Below are positions 19,548 through 27,373 of a stretch of 64,000 bases of DNA, one piece after another. The notes beneath the pieces are model-generated. The model worked only from the letters and a program-made list of their open reading frames with translations. It was not told the DNA's origin and made no database searches. A program made the translations under genes and the position numbers. Source of the stretch: Actinokineospora spheciospongiae (lineage in GTDB: Bacteria; Actinomycetota; Actinomycetes; Mycobacteriales; Pseudonocardiaceae); the NCBI RefSeq assembly GCF_000564855.1, contig NZ_AYXG01000087.1, positions 1-64,000 of the forward strand, written 5' to 3'. Position 1 is the first letter of the stretch. Each line of letters starts with the position of its first letter.

Positions 19548-20063
19548 TCAGCGGGTGAAGAGGACGTCCTCGGTGCCCGGGTTTTTGGTGTCCAAAATGG
19601 ACACCTTCACCACCTTGGCGCGGATGGTGTCGGTGGGGAACACCGCGTTGAACGCCGTGGTCATGTCCGGGGTGGGGACGCCCTGCAACAGGGTGCAGTG
19701 CGGCATCCAGTTGCCGGGCAGGTAGTAGGCGCTGGGGTTGCGCACCTTGCCCGCCAGCACGTCGTGCAGTGCGGAGTGGACGGCCAGCAGTTCCGCGTCG
19801 GTCACCGCGGCGAGCACCAGGGCGTTCTCGTTGGCGCTGAACGTCGACAGGGCCGAGAGCCAGATGTCCGGCACGGCCAGCAGGCGCAGCTCCGCGACCA
19901 GGGCGGTGCGGGTCTTCGCCGGGATGTCCGAGGCCAGCGCGAAGGTCAGGTGCGGCGGGAACGGGCGCTCGGGGGGCAGCCCGGCGGCGTCCAGGCGGGA
20001 CCACAGGGCGCGGACGGACCGGTCGGCGTCGGGGTCGAACGTGGCGACCACTCCCTGGGGCAT
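19548..20063 (-). CDS. 2'-5' RNA ligase family (2H phosphoesterase) protein
   Basis: A 171-residue 2H phosphoesterase-type protein with the two expected HxT motifs, PPHLTF and MPHCTL, about 84 residues apart. Members cleave or ligate 2'-5' phosphodiesters or cyclic phosphates in RNA or nucleotides; the substrate here cannot be given. ATG 20063 is the only good start. Near its C-terminus the codons TCC ATT TTG GAC create an almost perfect palindrome (19587-19605) unlike normal codon use in this genome. Confidence 0.8.
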   Translation of the reverse strand: MPQGVVATFDPDADRSVRALWSRLDAAGLPPERPFPPHLTFALASDIPAKTRTALVAELRLLAVPDIWLSALSTFSANENALVLAAVTDAELLAVHSALHDVLAGKVRNPSAYYLPGNWMPHCTLLQGVPTPDMTTAFNAVFPTDTIRAKVVKVSILDTKNPGTEDVLFTR

Positions 20064-20117
20064 GGCCGCAGTGTGCCAGGTCCCGTGCCCGGCTCGGCCC
20101 GGGCACGGGACGCGCCG

Positions 20118-21128
20118 CTAGCCGTTCAGCAGGGTGCGCCAGTCGCGGGACTCGACCCGGGTCAGGGAGCGGTCGCGGAGCAGAGTGCGGGCCGCGGCGG
20201 CGGCCTCACTGGCCTCGGACAGCTCGACCGGGCGGATGAGCGCGGGCCAGGCGCCCGCGCCGAGGAAGCCGCTCTCGTCGGCCACCCGGCTCGCGTAGCA
20301 GGGGTCGGAGCGCAGGCCCGCGGCGTCGCCGAAGCGGCGCACCGCGGCGGCGGTGGCCGCGCCGAACACGCCGTCGGCGGGCAGGTCGCGGGAACCCCGT
20401 TCGCGCAGCAGGTGCTGGGCGGCCTTGACCCTGTCGCCGGTGTCGCCCGGCTTGAGCAGCGGCCAGGTCTGCGGGTGCGCCACCGCGCGGCCCAGGACGC
20501 CGCCGACGGCCGTGCGCAGCTCCGGCAGCCGCCCGTAGAGGACGCCGCCGGGGCACTCGGTGCTGTTGAAGTCGCGGTGCCCGCGGATCTCCGACGGCGC
20601 GATGTCGTACTGCCGTGCGATGTAGGCGACCAGGCCGACCAGGGAGTTCCACAGCCGCGCGGGCACGTCCACGCTGGTGTAGAGGCCCTCGTTCTCGATC
20701 CCGATGACCTCGCTGTTGTGGTCGCCGACGTTGGCGCCCATCAGGTGCCTGGTCCCGTCGCGCAGCGCTTCCAGGCTGCGGTGGCGGCCCTCGGTCACGT
20801 GCCCGCCGCGGCTGTTGGTGAGCTGTTGGCCGCTGTCGATCCAGCCGTTGTTGTCCATGTGGTGGTCCTGGATGGACCGCGAGATCGCGTACGCGTGCTC
20901 CAGCGACAGGTCGCCGCTGTTGGGGCCCGCGGTGTGGTGCACCACGATGTAGGTCGGCCTGCGGTCCAGCACCTCCACGGCCGCCCGCGGTTCCCGCGCT
21001 CCCCAGGTCTGGCAGGAGGCGATCACAGGGGCGGCGGCGTTCGCGGTGGCGGTGAACACGGGAAGTGCGGCCCCCGCCGCACCGACGGCGATGCTCGTCC
21101 GCAGTAAGTCGCGCCTGGTCAGAGTCAT
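20118..21128 (-). CDS. Tat-exported PGRP/N-acetylmuramoyl-L-alanine amidase
   Basis: A 336-residue cell-wall hydrolase. The N-terminus has a twin-arginine signal (LTRRDLLRTS, hydrophobic stretch, ANAAA cleavage site). The amidase-2/PGRP domain (about 40-200) holds zinc ligands in VVHHTAG and GHRDFNSTECPGG. A peptidoglycan-binding-like region follows (KPGDTGDRVKAAQHLLRERG, DGVFGAATAAAVRRF). It is expected to cleave the amide between MurNAc and L-Ala outside the membrane. GGGAG lies before ATG 21128. A hairpin at 21222-21247 separates it from upstream mutY, so it probably has its own promoter. Confidence 0.9.
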   Translation of the reverse strand: MTLTRRDLLRTSIAVGAAGAALPVFTATANAAAPVIASCQTWGAREPRAAVEVLDRRPTYIVVHHTAGPNSGDLSLEHAYAISRSIQDHHMDNNGWIDSGQQLTNSRGGHVTEGRHRSLEALRDGTRHLMGANVGDHNSEVIGIENEGLYTSVDVPARLWNSLVGLVAYIARQYDIAPSEIRGHRDFNSTECPGGVLYGRLPELRTAVGGVLGRAVAHPQTWPLLKPGDTGDRVKAAQHLLRERGSRDLPADGVFGAATAAAVRRFGDAAGLRSDPCYASRVADESGFLGAGAWPALIRPVELSEASEAAAAARTLLRDRSLTRVESRDWRTLLNG

Positions 21129-21221
21129 CTCGATCTCCCTCGACGAAGGAGCCGGACGGCCCCGGACCGGGAACTGGTGTCGCCGACCGTAGCCAGGGGG
21201 TCACCCTTGAGGCAATGGTTT

Positions 21222-21247
21222 GCCAACCATCGGGCTAATTGGTTGGC
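21222..21247 (-). terminator. Hairpin after mutY
   Basis: GCCAACCA and its complement TGGTTGGC form an 8-bp stem around a 10-base loop six bases after the mutY stop. The local sequence is less GC-rich than neighbours. It may be the mutY terminator or, since a second overlapping dyad (ATGGTT-TGCC-AACCAT, 21214-21229) is present, an operator in the amidase promoter. Confidence 0.55.
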
Positions 21248-21252
21248 TGGTT

Positions 21253-22131
21253 TCAGTGCTCTCCGGGCAGCGCGAACTCCCCGTTCGCGGTCTGCTCCAC
21301 CAGCCCGTCGACCAGCAGCGAGTCCAGGCACCGGTCGCGCTGGCCCGCGTCGGACCACACCAGGTCCAGCCGCGCCTTCGAGGCGGGTTCGGCGCTGCCG
21401 CGCAGCACGTCCAGCAGCAGGCCGCGCACCTGCCGGTCGGTCCCGGCGAACCGCTGCACCGCCTTCGCCGGGCCGTCATAGGCCGGGCGGCCGTTGTGCT
21501 GCCAGGCGCAGCCGTCGAACACCGGGCAGTCCGCGCACCGCGGTCCGCGCGCCACGCACACCACCGCGCCCAGCTCCATCAGCGCCGCCGACACCTTCGC
21601 CGCGGTCGCCGGGTCCTGCGGCAGCAGCTTCGCCACGTCGGCCAGGTCCCGGGTGGTCGACGGCGGACCGGCGTCACCCGCGCCGTGCACCGCCCGCGCC
21701 ACCACCCGCCGGACGTTGGTGTCGACCACCGGGCAGCGCTGCCCGTAGGCGAACGCCGCCACCGCGCGGGCGGTGTACGCGCCGATGCCGGGCAGGCCGA
21801 GCAGGGTGTCGACGTCGGCCGGGACCACGTCGCCGTGGTCGGTGGCGATCGCGGTCGCGGCGGCGTGCAGGCGCAGCGCCCGCCTCGGGTAGCCGAGCTT
21901 GCCCCACGCCCGCAGCACCTCGCCCTGGCTCGCCGCGGCCAGCGCCGAGGGCAGCGGCCAGCGCGCCATCCACTCCAGCCAGATCGGTTCCACCCTGGCC
22001 ACCGGGGTCTGCTGGAGCATGATCTCGCTGACCAGCACACCCCACCCGGTGGTGCCCGGCTTGCGCCAGGCGAGGTCGCGGGCGGTCCGGTCGAACCAGT
22101 CGGTCAGGTCGGCGAGGTCGGCGGCGTCCAC
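21253..22131 (-). CDS. mutY: A/G-specific adenine glycosylase MutY
   Basis: Removes adenine mispaired with 8-oxoguanine, part of the GO repair system. The 292-residue protein has the catalytic Glu region VSEIMLQQTPV, the helix-hairpin-helix LPGIGAYTARAV, the catalytic Asp in VVDTNVRRV, and the 4Fe-4S loop C-x6-C-x2-C-x5-C (CVARGPRCADCPVFDGC). The C-terminal recognition domain is short, as in mycobacterial MutY. It starts at GTG 22131, 16 bp after the carbonic anhydrase gene, so these form an operon. Confidence 0.95.
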   Translation of the reverse strand: MDAADLADLTDWFDRTARDLAWRKPGTTGWGVLVSEIMLQQTPVARVEPIWLEWMARWPLPSALAAASQGEVLRAWGKLGYPRRALRLHAAATAIATDHGDVVPADVDTLLGLPGIGAYTARAVAAFAYGQRCPVVDTNVRRVVARAVHGAGDAGPPSTTRDLADVAKLLPQDPATAAKVSAALMELGAVVCVARGPRCADCPVFDGCAWQHNGRPAYDGPAKAVQRFAGTDRQVRGLLLDVLRGSAEPASKARLDLVWSDAGQRDRCLDSLLVDGLVEQTANGEFALPGEH

Positions 22132-22147
22132 CCGGCGAGTGTAGGTA

Positions 22148-22639
22148 CTACCGCACCTCGGTGATCTTCGCGGTGCGCACGTCGTAGACGAAGCCGCGGA
22201 CGTTGTCGGTGTGCGGGATGAACGGGCTGCGCCGCACCCGCTCGACCGACAGCCGCACGGACTGCTCGACGTCGCGGAACGACTCCACCGCCCACGGCGG
22301 GCGCATGCCGGTGTCGGCGGCGACCTCGTCGCGGAACTCGTCGTCGGTGAAGGTGGCCAGGCCGCACGAGGTGTGCTGCATCACCACGACCTCGCGGGTC
22401 TGGAGCTTGCGCTGGCTGATCGACAGCGACCGGATGACGTCGTCGGTCACGATGCCGCCCGCGTTGCGCATGATGTGCGTCTCGCCGTGGCGCAGGCCGA
22501 ACACGTCGAACACCTTGATCCGGGCGTCCATGCAGGTCACCACGGCCACGTGCAGGTCGGGCACCGGGGTGGGGATTTCCGGTGCCCCGTGGTCCGGCCC
22601 GTCGAGATGGCGCTGGAGCAGGTCGTCGATCGCGGTCAC
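22148..22639 (-). CDS. Beta-carbonic anhydrase
   Basis: Interconverts CO2 and bicarbonate using zinc. The 163-residue length resembles the short mycobacterial Rv1284 type rather than the longer Rv3588c next to mutY. Zinc ligands are Cys36, His89 and Cys92 (CMDAR, MQHTSCG) with the Asp38/Arg40 dyad. The start was placed at GTG 22639, which has GGAAGGG five bases before it, instead of the farther ATG at 22675 in the same frame. The gene leads a two-gene operon with mutY. Confidence 0.92.
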   Translation of the reverse strand: MTAIDDLLQRHLDGPDHGAPEIPTPVPDLHVAVVTCMDARIKVFDVFGLRHGETHIMRNAGGIVTDDVIRSLSISQRKLQTREVVVMQHTSCGLATFTDDEFRDEVAADTGMRPPWAVESFRDVEQSVRLSVERVRRSPFIPHTDNVRGFVYDVRTAKITEVR

Positions 22640-22799
22640 GGCGGCCCTTCCGTCAATCCTCTGTGTCCGGTCCATGAAACCGGTTGTTCACCAGGGGGGC
22701 AAGGCGGTCTTGTCCAATATCACTCCTGGTGCATGTGTCCGTTCCGGATACCGCCCGATAGGGGGTGGCGTCTTACTCCACTCGGCCGCACGGCGGCGT

Positions 22800-22813
22800 T
22801 ACCGTTCCGCAGG
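22800..22813 (+). promoter_or_regulatory. Leaderless-type -10 element
   Basis: TACCGT (22800-22805), a TANNNT -10 hexamer, is followed by seven bases and then GTG 22813. This spacing would start transcription at the initiation codon, common in actinobacteria. It supports the chosen start, but it is a short motif. Confidence 0.4.
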
Positions 22814-23490
22814 TGATTGACCCGAAAGGACCGCTCCCGCGCGGCACCTACCTGCGACGTCGTGCGCTCGCCGTGGCGCTGGCGGCAGGCGGCGTGGTCG
22901 TGCTCATCTGGAGCATCACGGCACTGCTCGACGGCGGGGGCGACGGCCGGGAGGTGCGCGGTGCCGGGGCGGAGGACCAGCCGACCAGCGCGCCGCCGTC
23001 CACCTCCGCGCTCACACCCCCGCCCTCGTCCACCACCGCGGCGCCCGAGCCGCCACCCAGTCCCGCCCCGCCCCCGCCACCGCCGGACCCGAACCTGCCG
23101 TGCCCCGACGCGGCGGTGGCGGTGTCCGCCGAGGTGGAGGCGCCGTCGTACCGGGTGGGCCAGCGGCCCGCGCTGCGGCTGGTGGTGACCAACGCCGGGG
23201 CGGTCCCGTGCACCCGCGACGTCGGCCGCGCGCTGCGCGAACTGGTTGTGACCAGCGCGGACGGGGTCACCCGGGTGTGGTCGAACAACGACTGCGCGCG
23301 CGTGTCCGGGCAGCAGCCGCAGGTCGTGCAGCCGGGGGAGCGGTTGGTGTTCGAGGTCAACTGGGCGGGGCGCACCTCAGCACCCGGCTGCCCGCTGGCG
23401 CGGACCGCGGTCCCGCCGGGGAACTACCTGGTGGTGCCCCGGCTCGGGGCGGTCGTGGGCGCCGGGGCGCCGCTCGCGCTGCTCCCGTGA
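22813..23490 (+). CDS. Membrane-anchored protein with proline-rich linker and external Cys domain
   Basis: A 225-residue protein of unknown function. Residues about 15-35 form one membrane helix (ALAVALAAGGVVVLIWSITALL), then a Ser/Pro/Thr-rich linker with a run of prolines that could cross the cell wall, and a C-terminal beta-type domain of about 125 residues with four cysteines likely paired outside the cell. No enzyme motif was seen. GTG 22813 is preceded by TACCGT seven bases away, a leaderless-promoter arrangement; GTG 22765 is an alternative start. It converges with the LacI regulator. Confidence 0.7.
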   Translation: MIDPKGPLPRGTYLRRRALAVALAAGGVVVLIWSITALLDGGGDGREVRGAGAEDQPTSAPPSTSALTPPPSSTTAAPEPPPSPAPPPPPPDPNLPCPDAAVAVSAEVEAPSYRVGQRPALRLVVTNAGAVPCTRDVGRALRELVVTSADGVTRVWSNNDCARVSGQQPQVVQPGERLVFEVNWAGRTSAPGCPLARTAVPPGNYLVVPRLGAVVGAGAPLALLP

Positions 23491-23501
23491 GGGGTCCGCG
23501 C

Positions 23502-24602
23502 TCAGGGCCCGAACCAGCGCTCCTCGGCGGTGCGCGGCGGGGCGGCGGTGGCGCCGGTGACCAGCTCTGTCTCCAGGGTGATCTCGCGCGGCCGGGTCGG
23601 GTCGACGGTGCCGAGCAGCAGCTTGCCCGCGGCCTTGCCCTTCTCCAGGACCGGCTGGCGCACCGTGGTCAGGCCGATGCGCTCTCCGTCGGGGATGCCG
23701 TCGAAACCGGTGATGGTGAGGTCCTGCGGCACCCGCAGGCCGCGCCGCTTGGCCTCGGCGAGGGCGCCGAGGGCGAGGATGTCGGAGGTGCAGACCAGGG
23801 CGGTGACCTGCGGGTCGGAGTCGAGGAGCTGGGCGGCGGCGGAGGCCCCGCTGGCGGTGCTGTGGTCGAAGCGCTCGACCACCGGCACCCGGGACCACTC
23901 CACCCCCGCGATGGTGAAGGCGTCCGCGATCCCGGCGAGCCGGGCCCGCTGGACGTGGAAGTGCGCGGCGTGCTGGCGCTCGACCGGGGCGAAGCCGTCG
24001 TTGCGGTCGCGGGCCAGCCGCATGCAGACCACACCGACGCGGCGGTGGCCCAGCGCGATCAGCCGCTGGGCCAGGGCGGTGATGGCGCCCCGGTCGTCGA
24101 TGCCGACCCGGTCCACGCCGTCGACGATGGGCTGGTCGGCGACCACGGTCGGCACCGGCCGCGACAGCACGGCGGCCAGGTGCGGGTCGTCGTCGGGCAC
24201 CGAGTAGACGACGAAGCCGTCGACGCCCGCGCGGTGCACCGCGGCGACGTCCTCGCGCTCGGGGTTGACCGGCACCAGGTGCAGGCCCTGGCCCGCGTCC
24301 TCGCAGGCCAGCGCCAGCCCCTCCAGGAAGCCGAGCGCGGCCGGGTCGCGGAAGGCGTAGGACAGGTTCTCGGTCAGCAGCAGCCCCACCGCGCCCGCCT
24401 TGCGGGTCCGCAGTGACCGGGCCACCGGGTCCGGACCGGGGTAGCCGAGGCGCCGGGCGGTTTCCAGGACGCGCCTGCGCAGCTCCGGTGAGAGCTGGTC
24501 GGGTCGGTTGTAGGCGTTGGAAACCGTGGTCCGGGAGACTCCGAGTTCCGCCGCGAGGGACGCGAGGGTCGCCGGGCGTCGAACGTGCATTGACCGCGCC
24601 AT
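23502..24602 (-). CDS. LacI-family transcriptional regulator
   Basis: A 366-residue repressor. The N-terminal helix-turn-helix is TLASLAAELGVSRTTVSNAYNRPDQLSPELRRRV, with the LacI hinge RLGYPGPDPVARSLRT; the rest is a periplasmic-binding-protein-like sensor (GLLLTENLSYAF, IDDRGAITALAQRLIALGHRRVGV). Sugar or related small ligands are typical, but the ligand is not identifiable. ATG 24602 was preferred as a leaderless start because TACGGT lies six bases before it. The palindrome overlapping that element is probably its own operator. Confidence 0.9.
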   Translation of the reverse strand: MARSMHVRRPATLASLAAELGVSRTTVSNAYNRPDQLSPELRRRVLETARRLGYPGPDPVARSLRTRKAGAVGLLLTENLSYAFRDPAALGFLEGLALACEDAGQGLHLVPVNPEREDVAAVHRAGVDGFVVYSVPDDDPHLAAVLSRPVPTVVADQPIVDGVDRVGIDDRGAITALAQRLIALGHRRVGVVCMRLARDRNDGFAPVERQHAAHFHVQRARLAGIADAFTIAGVEWSRVPVVERFDHSTASGASAAAQLLDSDPQVTALVCTSDILALGALAEAKRRGLRVPQDLTITGFDGIPDGERIGLTTVRQPVLEKGKAAGKLLLGTVDPTRPREITLETELVTGATAAPPRTAEERWFGP

Positions 24603-24620
24603 GGACTGACCGTAACGGTT
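24603..24620 (-). promoter_or_regulatory. Likely autoregulatory operator and -10 of the LacI gene
   Basis: ACCGTAACGGT (24609-24619 on the plus strand) is an 11-bp palindrome of arms ACCGT/ACGGT around one base. On the minus strand it contains TACGGT, a -10-like hexamer six bases before ATG 24602. An operator overlapping the -10 of a leaderless repressor gene would be classic self-repression. Confidence 0.5.
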
Positions 24621-24710
24621 CAGAACCACTAGTAGAAGCCCGGTTACCGCCCGGTCGCGCGGTTGGCGTCACCCGGTCGGATGAGTGGCGCTGCGCGGGC
24701 TGACGTAGTC

Positions 24711-24736
24711 TGAAACCGACAACGATTACCATTACC
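24711..24736 (+). promoter_or_regulatory. Zur-box-like site before the zinc transporter
   Basis: AACGATTACCATT inside this AT-richer stretch fits the AATGATTTTCATT-like pattern of actinobacterial Zur boxes. It is 37 bp before the start of the zinc-binding lipoprotein gene, in a place where Zur would block transcription when zinc is plentiful. The match was made by eye with a few mismatches. Confidence 0.6.
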
Positions 24737-24772
24737 GCGATCATGGATCGCGCCTGCCCTGGGAGAAGCCTC

Positions 24773-25711
24773 ATGACACCCCGTTCCCGCAGACCACTCG
24801 CCGTCGCGGCGGGCCTCACGGCGGTCACCCTCGCCTCGGTCACGGCGTGTGGTGGCTCACAGGACACCGCGGCGCCCACGAGCGGCGCGGCAGCCGACGG
24901 CAAGGTCGTCGTCGTCGCCTCCACCAACGTCTGGGCCAGCGTCGCGCAGGCGGTCGGCGGCGACGGCGTCACCGTGAACGCGATCCTCAGCGACCCGGCG
25001 GCGGACCCGCACGGGTACGAGGCCAAGCCCGCCGACGCCACCAAGTTCACCGACGCGAAGGTCGTCATCTCCAACGGCGGCGGCTACGACGACTTCATCG
25101 CGGGCCTGTCCCAGGGTGCGGCCGACGCCCGCAAGATCGTCGCCTTCGACCTGCTCGGCGCGGCCCCGGCCGACGGCGAGGAGGTCAACGAGCACGTCTG
25201 GTACGACTTCGGCACCGTCCGCAAGGTCGCCGACACCCTCGCCACCCAGCTCGGCGAGATCGCACCGGACAAGAAGGACAGCTTCACCGCCAACGCCAAG
25301 ACCTTCGGCGAGGGCCTGGACAAGCTGACCACCTCCGCCGCCGCCATCGGGCAGGCCAAGCCGGGCGCGAAGGTCGTCGCCACCGAACCGGTCGCCGCCT
25401 ACCTGTTCGCCGCCGCCGGGCTCGCCGACGCCACCCCGCCCGCCTTCGCCGAGGCCATCGAGGAGGAGACCGACCCGCCCGCCGCCGCGGTCGCCGACAT
25501 CGACGCCCTGGTCACCGGCAAGCAGGTCGCCGCGGTCGTCTACAACGCACAGACCGAGACCCCGGTCACCAAGCAGCTCAAGGACAAGGCCACCGCGGTC
25601 GCCGTCCCGGTCGTCGCGGTGACCGAGACGCTCCCCGCCGACGCCACCGGATACCTTGAGTGGATGACCAAGCAGGTCGACTCACTCGCGGGAGCCGTGT
25701 CCGGATCATGA
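24773..25711 (+). CDS. znuA: Zinc/metal ABC transporter substrate-binding lipoprotein
   Basis: A 312-residue cluster A-I metal receptor of the ZnuA/TroA type. The signal peptide ends in the lipobox LASVTAC, so the mature protein is anchored outside the membrane. Conserved segments include VVVASTNVWASVAQAVGG, the metal-site histidines in DPHGYEAKP and NEHVWYDFGTV, and ATEPVAAYL. The His-rich loop of some ZnuA proteins is absent, so manganese cannot be excluded, but the Zur-like site favours zinc. GGGAGAAG precedes ATG 24773. The stop overlaps the ATPase start. Confidence 0.88.
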   Translation: MTPRSRRPLAVAAGLTAVTLASVTACGGSQDTAAPTSGAAADGKVVVVASTNVWASVAQAVGGDGVTVNAILSDPAADPHGYEAKPADATKFTDAKVVISNGGGYDDFIAGLSQGAADARKIVAFDLLGAAPADGEEVNEHVWYDFGTVRKVADTLATQLGEIAPDKKDSFTANAKTFGEGLDKLTTSAAAIGQAKPGAKVVATEPVAAYLFAAAGLADATPPAFAEAIEEETDPPAAAVADIDALVTGKQVAAVVYNAQTETPVTKQLKDKATAVAVPVVAVTETLPADATGYLEWMTKQVDSLAGAVSGS

Positions 25712-26514
25712 GCACCACCCCGGCGGTCACCCTGTCCGGCGCCCGGCTCGCCTACGGCGACCGGGTGCTCTGGGACGGGCTGGACCTCGACGTCGCCCCC
25801 GGCGAGTTCGTCGCCGTGCTCGGCCCGAACGGGTCCGGCAAGACCAGCCTGATGCGCGTGCTGCTGGGCCTGCGCGCGCTCAGCTCGGGCGCGGTGACCG
25901 TCGCCGGGGCGGCCCCGGGGCGGGCGAACCGCCGGATCGGCTACATCCCGCAGCAGCGCGCCCTCGACCCGGCGCTGGCCCTGCGCGGCCGCGACCTCGT
26001 CGGCCTCGGCTGGGACGGGCACCGCTGGGGCCTTGGCCTCACCGGCATCCGCGAACGCCGCCGCCGCGTCGACACCGCGCTGGCCGAGGTCGGCGCGGAG
26101 GCCTTCGCCAACCGCCCGGTGGGGATGCTCTCCGGGGGTGAGCAGCAGCGCCTCCGCGTCGCCCAGGCCCTGGTGGGCGACCCGGCGGTGCTGCTGTGCG
26201 ACGAGCCGCTGCTCTCCCTCGACCTGGCCCACCAGCGCGCGGTCAGCGACCTGATCGACACCCGCCGCCGCACCGCCGACACGGCCGTCCTGTTCGTCAC
26301 CCACGAGATCAACCCGGTCCTCCCCCTGGTCGACCGGGTCCTGTACCTGGTGGACGGACGCTTCCGCATCGGCCCCCCGGACGAGGTCATGACCTCGGAA
26401 ACCCTCTCCGAGCTCTACCGCACCGAGGTCGACGTCCTCCGCGTCCGCGGCCAGGTCCACATCGTCGGCGGGCACGGCGCGGTGTGCGAGGACTTCCACC
26501 TGGCGGAGCACTGA
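25708..26514 (+). CDS. znuC: Zinc/metal ABC transporter ATP-binding protein
   Basis: A 268-residue ATPase. Walker A GPNGSGKTS near residue 40, Q-loop IGYIPQQRAL, signature LSGGEQQR, Walker B VLLCDEPLLSLD and switch VTHEINP are present. It energises metal uptake with the surrounding receptor and permease. It starts at ATG 25708, overlapping the znuA stop by four bases (ATGA), and the permease begins two bases after its stop. Confidence 0.9.
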   Translation: MSTTPAVTLSGARLAYGDRVLWDGLDLDVAPGEFVAVLGPNGSGKTSLMRVLLGLRALSSGAVTVAGAAPGRANRRIGYIPQQRALDPALALRGRDLVGLGWDGHRWGLGLTGIRERRRRVDTALAEVGAEAFANRPVGMLSGGEQQRLRVAQALVGDPAVLLCDEPLLSLDLAHQRAVSDLIDTRRRTADTAVLFVTHEINPVLPLVDRVLYLVDGRFRIGPPDEVMTSETLSELYRTEVDVLRVRGQVHIVGGHGAVCEDFHLAEH

Positions 26515-26516
26515 CG

Positions 26517-27356
26517 GTGGACAACATCTTCGACTTCCGGCTGACCTGGCAGCTCCTCTCGCTCGACTTCGTGCTCAGCGCCCTGCTCGTCGCCGCCGTC
26601 CTCGGCCTGCTCGCGGGCGTCCTCGGCCCGCTGATCGTCAGCCGCAACATGGCCTTCTCCGTCCACGGCACCTCCGAACTGGCCCTCACCGGCGGCGCCG
26701 CGGCCCTGCTCCTGGGCTGGGACGTCGGCAACGGCGCGCTCGCGGGCGCCATCGTCGCCGCCCTGGTCCTGGGCCTGCTGACCCGCCGCAGCTCCGAGTA
26801 CGACTCGGTCATCGGCGTCGTGCTGGCGTTCGGACTCGGCCTGGGCGTGCTGATGCTGTGGCTCTACAAGGGGCGCGCGGCCAACAAGTTCGGCCTGCTC
26901 ACCGGGCAGATCGTCGGCCAGGACTTCGCCAGCATGGCGTTGTTGACCGGGGCCGCGGTGGTGGTGCTGGCCGTGCTGGCCGTGGTCTACCGGCCGCTGC
27001 TGTTCGCCAGTGTCGATCCTGACGTGGCCCGCGCTCGGGGCGTTCCGACGACGCTGCTGGCGGTGGTGTTCGCCGTGCTGGTGGGCGTCGCCACGGCGCT
27101 GGGGGTCCGCACGGTCGGGTCGCTGCTGGTGCTGGCGCTGATGGTCACCCCCGCCGCGGCGGCGGCCCGGGTGACGGCCAGCCCGCTGCGCGCGACGGTG
27201 CTGGCGGTGGTGTTCGCGGAGGTGTCGGCGGTGGGCGGGATCGTGCTGTCGCTGGCCCCCGGCGCCCCGGTGAGCGCCTTCGTCACGGCGATCTCGTTCC
27301 TGATCTACCTGGTCTGCTGGCTCTTCGGCCGAGCCCGCCGCACCGCCCTGGCGTAG
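26517..27356 (+). CDS. znuB: Zinc/metal ABC transporter permease
   Basis: A 279-residue ABC-3 family permease with about eight hydrophobic helices. The segment GTSELALTGGAAALLLGW and later MVTPAAAAARVT are typical of ZnuB/MntB proteins. It completes the three-gene uptake system and is the last gene of the operon. GTG 26517 comes directly after the ATPase stop. It converges with the DUF445 gene, 17 bp apart. Confidence 0.9.
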   Translation: MDNIFDFRLTWQLLSLDFVLSALLVAAVLGLLAGVLGPLIVSRNMAFSVHGTSELALTGGAAALLLGWDVGNGALAGAIVAALVLGLLTRRSSEYDSVIGVVLAFGLGLGVLMLWLYKGRAANKFGLLTGQIVGQDFASMALLTGAAVVVLAVLAVVYRPLLFASVDPDVARARGVPTTLLAVVFAVLVGVATALGVRTVGSLLVLALMVTPAAAAARVTASPLRATVLAVVFAEVSAVGGIVLSLAPGAPVSAFVTAISFLIYLVCWLFGRARRTALA

Positions 27357-27373
27357 TCCGGCAGCCCACCAGC

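Noticed and set aside
24711-24736. Iron box instead of Zur box
   Set aside because: Lacks the AGG..CCT core of iron boxes and precedes a ZnuA-type receptor.
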